Assembly (NCBI RefSeq): GCF_900163835.1
Contig: NZ_FUKR01000017.1
Location: forward strand, 1-57,192
DNA: 57,192 nt
From: Mycetocola reblochoni REB411
GTDB taxonomy: Bacteria; Actinomycetota; Actinomycetes; Actinomycetales; Microbacteriaceae
Direction: 5' to 3'
A model generated the notes under the pieces. The model worked only from the letters and a program-made list of their open reading frames with translations. It had not been told where the DNA came from and made no database searches. The first letter of the stretch is position 1. The number at the start of each line of letters is the position of its first letter. The translations under genes and the position numbers were made by a program. Positions 50,128 through 57,192 of this stretch are shown piece by piece.

Positions 50128-51525
50128 TCAGCTCGGCGCCCTGGCGGCGTACTGCTCCCTGATCACCGGGAACGGCCTCGGCTCGATGGTGGCGACCGTG
50201 TCGATCGGCCACCCCGGACGCGAGCCGGTCAACGCCCAGGCCGCCTGCCGCGCCGCGCCGTCGGCGACGTACTCCCCCGGAGCGGGGACGACGACAGGGA
50301 TGTCGAACACGCGGGAGGCGATCTCCCGCACGGCGGGATTGAGTGCCGCACCACCGATCAGCAGGAGCCGCCGCGCGTCGACCCCGAGCGCCCTGTGCGC
50401 GTCGAGCGCGTCCGCGAGACCGCAGAGCATGCCCTCGATCGCGGCCCGTGCCAGCCCGGGGCGGGTGAAGGAGGCGCGCGTCATGCCGAAGAGGGTGGCC
50501 GTCGCCTCCGGCAGGTTCGGCGTGCGCTCGCCGTCGAAGTACGGCTGCAGCACCAGCCCGCTGGCGCCCGGCTCCGCCTCGAGCGCGAGATCGCCGAGGT
50601 CGGCGACGTCGACGCCGAGCACGAGCGCTGTCTGATCGAGCACGCGGGCGGCGTTGAGTGTCGCGGAGAGCGGCAGGAACCCTCCCGCCGCGTCGGCGAG
50701 GCCCGCAGCGATGCCGCTCGGGTCGATGACGGGGGCGTCGGCGACGGAGAACACCGTCCCCGAGGTCCCGATCGAGACGACCACGTCGCCGGTGTCGGCG
50801 TCGAGTCCGAGCGCGGCTCCGGCGTTGTCGCCCGCGCCCGCGCCGACGCGAGCCCCTGACGGCGTCCTCCCCGCCGTCTCGTCCGGGCCGAGCACGGTGG
50901 GCAGGACCGCGTCGTGGCCGAGCGCGGCGATAAGCAGCTCGTGGTCGTACCGCCCGGTGCGCGGGGACCAGTAGCCCGTGCCCGAGGCGTCCGATCGGTC
51001 GGTGGTGAGCTCCTCCAGCACGGGGCCACGGGCGGACTCCCCCTCGGGGCCGTACCCCCTGAGCCGCCAGCTCAGCCAGTCGTGCGGCAGCGCGACGGCG
51101 GCGACCCGCGCCGCGTTGTCCGGCTCCGCGTCGCGCAGCCAGCGCAGCTTCGTGATCGTGAACGATGCGACCGGCACGAGCCCGGTCCGCTCGGCGAGCA
51201 CCTCCGCGCCGAACTCCCTCACCAGGTCCCTCGCGGCGTCGGCGCTCCTGGTGTCGTTCCAGAGCAGCGCGTCCCTGATCACCCGGCCTCCCTCGTCCAG
51301 CACGACCATGCCGTGCTGCTGCGCGGCGACCGACACCGCGGCGACGTCGTCGAGACCCCCCGCGGCACGGACGGCGTGCTGCAGGGCGTCCCACCAGCGG
51401 GCGGGGTCGACCTCGGTGCCGTCCGGATGGGGCGCGCGCCCCTCCCTGAGCAGGCGTCCGGTCGCGGCGTCGCGCACGACGACCTTGCAGCTCTGGGTGG
51501 ACGAGTCGATTCCGGCGACGAGCAT
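50128..51525 (-). CDS. xylB: Xylulokinase
   Basis: 465 residues, FGGY carbohydrate kinase with two actin-like domains. Phosphorylates D-xylulose to xylulose 5-phosphate. Motifs: N-terminal [14 protein letters not shown] (phosphate 1), substrate region [11 protein letters not shown] and [31 protein letters not shown] with catalytic Asp, [11 protein letters not shown] (phosphate 2), [14 protein letters not shown], and [24 protein letters not shown] (adenosine region). The QQHGMV and FDGERTPN segments are typical for XylB among FGGY kinases. No xylose isomerase or transporter is present in the window. ATG with AGGAGAACTC upstream. Confidence 0.93.
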   Translation of the reverse strand: MLVAGIDSSTQSCKVVVRDAATGRLLREGRAPHPDGTEVDPARWWDALQHAVRAAGGLDDVAAVSVAAQQHGMVVLDEGGRVIRDALLWNDTRSADAARDLVREFGAEVLAERTGLVPVASFTITKLRWLRDAEPDNAARVAAVALPHDWLSWRLRGYGPEGESARGPVLEELTTDRSDASGTGYWSPRTGRYDHELLIAALGHDAVLPTVLGPDETAGRTPSGARVGAGAGDNAGAALGLDADTGDVVVSIGTSGTVFSVADAPVIDPSGIAAGLADAAGGFLPLSATLNAARVLDQTALVLGVDVADLGDLALEAEPGASGLVLQPYFDGERTPNLPEATATLFGMTRASFTRPGLARAAIEGMLCGLADALDAHRALGVDARRLLLIGGAALNPAVREIASRVFDIPVVVPAPGEYVADGAARQAAWALTGSRPGWPIDTVATIEPRPFPVIREQYAARAPS

Positions 51526-51990
51526 GAGTTCTCCTGTGTGCCGGGGGTGGCCCCGGGTCGTGACCGTGGACGGTGGGAGGGCCGGGCGTGTCGACGCCGA
51601 CCCTCCCAGTCTGCCCGAGTCGGGCCGAGGGGGCGCCCCTCGACGCGCTCAGCCGCGGGCGCCGAGCAGGTGCTCGATGGGAGTGGGCGCTCGGGCTTCG
51701 ACGATCTGCTCCTACCGAGCCCTGGCGGCACCGTTCGACCGGACACCCGTCCGACAGTGTGACGAGTCACACATCCCCGTGTCCGTCGACACACCCGCAC
51801 CCCTGCTGTCAGCGTTGTCGGCGAAGGGGAGTAGTTCCTCCGCCGGTCACCCGGCACAGCGGCGGCGTCGACACACTGGCTGATCACGGAGATCGCCCGG
51901 CGCGCCACCCCGCTCGCCGGGGCGAACGAGACCTTCGGCCATGCGGCGTGGCCGGAGTCCCCTCCGGCCGCGCACGACGGAAGGATCATC
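51526..51990. other. Intergenic region between divergent xylB and exchanger genes
   Basis: 465 nt. Contains a palindrome at 51757-51772, a GTGTCCGTCGACAC-like imperfect repeat just after it, and AAGGA before the exchanger start. Long frames that cross it overlap neighbouring genes and look like shadows. No RNA gene or other gene recognised. Confidence 0.6.
51757..51772. promoter_or_regulatory. 16-bp palindrome, likely operator
   Basis: GTGTGAC-GA-GTCACAC, perfect 7-bp arms. Resembles TGTGA-N6-TCACA (CRP/GlxR) but has only 4 nt between the half-sites, so a different factor may bind. Lies about midway between the divergent xylB and exchanger genes. Confidence 0.55.
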
Positions 51991-53453
<1,463 letters not shown>

Positions 53454-53457
<4 letters not shown>

Positions 53458-54170
53458 GCTCACTGCGCGCCAGCCGGGTCGTCGAGGACTATCTCGCCCG
53501 CATCTGGAAGAACGAGGAATGGGGCGACACGACCACGACCGCCGGTCTCGCCTCCTCCGTCGGCGTCACCCCATCGACCGTCAGCGCGACGCTGAAGAAG
53601 CTCGCCCGCGACGGCCACATCGACTACGCCCCGTACGGCTCAGTGACGCTGACCGACGCCGGCCGCCGCATCGCCGTGCAGGTCGTCCGGCGGCACCGTA
53701 TCCTCGAGGCCTACCTCGTCGACGCGCTCGGCCTCGGGTGGCACGAAGTTCACCAGGAGGCCGACGCCCTCGAGCATGCGGTGTCCGAGGCCGTCCTCGA
53801 GCGCATGATGGATGTCCTCGGCCAGCCGGACAGGGACCCCCACGGCGACCCCATCCCCGACAGCTCCGGGCGCGTGGAGGCCCCCCGCCCGCGGCGTCTC
53901 AGCATCCTCGGTGTCGGCGAGAGCGGCGTCGTGGACAGGGTCAGCGACCGGCAGCCGGAGCTGCTGCCCTACCTGCACGACCGGGGTCTCGTGCGGGGCA
54001 CGCGCGTCGAGGTGGTGTGGCGCAGCGACGCAACCGGTCTCCTCGGTGTCCGCCGCGTGGTCGCCCTCCCCGTCGCGGACCCCGCCCTCGCGGCGGTTGA
54101 GGTGGCGGGTGGGGCGCCGTACGACATCCCCCTCGCCGTGGCGACCGCCGTCGGCGTCTGTCAGCCCTGA
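53454..54170 (+). CDS. DtxR/MntR-family metal-dependent repressor, MntR-like metal site
   Basis: 238 residues. Winged helix 1-65 (recognition helix TPSTVSATLKKLARDGHI, wing YGSVTLTDAGRRIA), dimerisation/metal domain 70-125, and a C-terminal FeoA/SH3-like domain from about 150 (SILGVGESGVVDRV). Metal-site residues are D12 (VEDYLARIW), D104, E107 and H108 (EADALEHAV). In DtxR/IdeR the first and second of these are Met10 and Cys102; in MntR they are Asp8 and Glu99. The acidic pair points to Mn2+ sensing. The DtxR-specific Met/Cys iron ligands are absent. The MntR Glu11 equivalent is Ala15. Translationally coupled to the exchanger by ATGA and possibly also expressed from TAGAAT. Confidence 0.88.
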
Positions 54171-54293
54171 GCCACGCGGCCGCCGGCACGGCACGCCGGG
54201 CGCCGGCTCCTCTGGGCGCGAGGGCGGTCGGACGGACGGGAGGATGAATGAATCGCCCCGCGCCGAATGCACGGGCCAGTCGGGGGCTCGGTC

Positions 54294-54813
54294 TCACCGG
54301 GAGGGCAGGACCAGCCCCATCACGGTGCGCGTGATCCACGGATGCGCGTGGTCGTCGGCGATGTGTATCATCCCAAGCTTCTCCGCGACCCGACGCGATG
54401 CGACGTTGTCCGGGTGGATGATCGCCGTCAGCGTCTCGCCGGGGAACTCGCGCCGGGCGAGCTCCAGACAGGAGCGTGCGGCTTCGGTCGCGAGACCCTG
54501 CCCCTGGCGGGCGCGGACGAGGTGGTAGCCGATCTCGCGGACGGCGATGCCGTTGTACGACTGCCAGGTGATGCCGCAGTCTCCGAGGAACTCGCCGTCG
54601 TGCCCCTCGATGGCCCAGAGCGTGTGCCCGTGCTCCCGCTGGGAGACCGCGGTCCGCTCGATCCAGTCGGCCGTCTGCTCGCGCGTCTTCGGCTCCGGGT
54701 AGTAGGCCATCGCCTCCGGGTCGCCGAGGAGCGCCGCGAGCTCGTCCAGGTCTCCCTGGACGAGCTCGCGGAACCGCAGCCGAGCGGTCGGCGAGGGGCG
54801 CAGGCCCCGCGCG

Positions 54814-54821
<8 letters not shown>
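54294..54821 (-). CDS. GNAT family N-acetyltransferase (RimJ/RimL-like)
   Basis: 175 residues, Acetyltransf_3 type. Motifs: [30 protein letters not shown] (N-terminal), [43 protein letters not shown] (acetyl-CoA loop, R-Q-G-Q-G-L), [21 protein letters not shown]. The GTG at 54821 overlaps the clpB stop by 8 nt, giving a protein that begins just before the domain; a longer reading lies entirely inside clpB and is unlikely. Coupled to clpB, so probably heat-responsive by read-through. Target unknown. Confidence 0.87.
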
Positions 54822-56997
<2,176 letters not shown>

Positions 56998-57056
56998 GTG
57001 TGCTCCTTCTCTGCATTGGTGTCGGCTCGAACGGCGATGGCGCACCTCGAACCAAA

Positions 57057-57077
57057 CTTGAGTCGATGTGACTCAAG
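57057..57077. promoter_or_regulatory. HAIR element (HspR operator) upstream of clpB
   Basis: CTTGAGT-N7-ACTCAAG, an exact match to the actinobacterial HspR-associated inverted repeat, extended to 10-bp arms (57054-57080). HspR with DnaK represses clpB and dnaK operons here; heat relieves it. Confidence 0.95.
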
Positions 57078-57110
57078 TTTAGCGCTGCCGAGCTCGTTTT
57101 GGTAGCGCTG

Positions 57111-57192
57111 TCACTCGATGTTCACCACCGTCCCGCCACCGCCGGGAAGCGACGCGGTCCAGGCGGGCGACGGGTCGTCTGCGGGCTCGGAC
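57111..57192 (-). CDS. 3' end of an unidentified gene
   Basis: The frame on the minus strand is open from the window edge to TGA at 57111-57113 and would encode a C-terminus ending SLPGGGGTVVNIE. The composition (acidic, Pro/Ser/Gly) is plausible for a coding end, but only 26 residues are visible and no family can be named. It would be transcribed toward clpB, ending 34 nt before the HAIR element. Confidence 0.4.
   Translation of the reverse strand, partial: SEPADDPSPAWTASLPGGGGTVVNIE

Noticed and set aside
51757-51772. Calling the palindrome a CRP/GlxR site
   Set aside because: Half-site spacing is 4 nt, not 6.

Overview
This 57 kb window is chromosomal DNA from a high-GC Gram-positive bacterium, phylum Actinomycetota and probably close to Micrococcales. 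The placement rests on very high GC with strong G/C third-position bias, a purA–DUF3151 pair, a ClpB-type chaperone behind a perfect HAIR operator (the HspR site of actinobacteria), a DtxR/IdeR-type iron box, LAxTG-like (class E) sortase signals, a Brevibacterium-type covalent-FAD cholesterol oxidase, and many apparently leaderless promoters. I see no rRNA, tRNA, CRISPR array, transposase or prophage. It looks like core chromosome carrying some accessory surface and metabolic genes.

Layout. 1-3 kb (+): 3' end of a GNAT acetyltransferase with a (His-Gly)9 tract, RNase HI with an added ribbon-helix-helix-like tail, and a membrane-anchored secretory-type lipase. 3-6.6 kb (-): chorismate mutase coupled to an SDR, then an FtsX-type ABC exporter. 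6.6-14.1 kb (-): a tightly overlapped six-gene siderophore uptake operon (binding lipoprotein, IrtA/IrtB-like ABC pair, two FecCD permeases, ATPase) behind an iron box. 14.3-18.6 kb (-): TetR regulator, GNAT, lactonase-like beta-propeller, TauE/SafE permease, and a HAD-fold protein that has lost its catalytic aspartates. 18.8-21.6 kb (-): purA, DUF3151 protein, aldo/keto reductase. 21.7-25.3 kb (+): a TetR gene behind a perfect 13-bp inverted repeat, an NBD-like protein without a P-loop, and a YhgE/Pip membrane protein. 25.4-31.7 kb (-): alpha/beta hydrolase-like protein without the nucleophile serine, TrmH-family methyltransferase, a small membrane protein, and a 1386-residue surface protein (three lamin-tail domains, a metallophosphoesterase, a sortase-like signal). 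31.9-32.9 kb (+): a 42-residue acidic protein and a NagD-type HAD phosphatase. 33.1-37.6 kb (-): a run of ECF sigma factor, anti-sigma/Asp23-like protein, second Asp23-like protein, pyrE, and a septum-formation-family membrane protein. 37.7-40 kb (-): cholesterol oxidase and a small secreted protein. 40.2-48.4 kb: exonuclease III, AEC transporter, two small membrane proteins, nitroreductase, YbaK deacylase, a wall-anchored subtilase, and alanine dehydrogenase. 48.4-51.5 kb (-): amino-acid permease and xylulokinase. 52-54.2 kb (+): a CaCA-type exchanger coupled to an MntR-like regulator. 54.3-57.2 kb (-): clpB, a GNAT, and the end of one more gene.

Three themes stand out. First, hexanucleotide microsatellites insert dipeptide tracts in frame into at least four unrelated proteins, and 7-bp and 17-bp arrays sit in two intergenic regions. 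Second, three conserved-fold proteins lack their catalytic residues: a HAD, an ABC ATPase-like protein and an alpha/beta hydrolase. Third, at least ten genes have TANNNT placed 6-8 nt before the start codon, which implies leaderless transcription. The best candidates for poorly described biology are the sigma/anti-sigma-Asp23 operon running into pyrE and the septum protein, the P-loop-less NBD paired with YhgE/Pip, and the exchanger/MntR pair. All functions are inferred by reading protein motifs; no database search was run.
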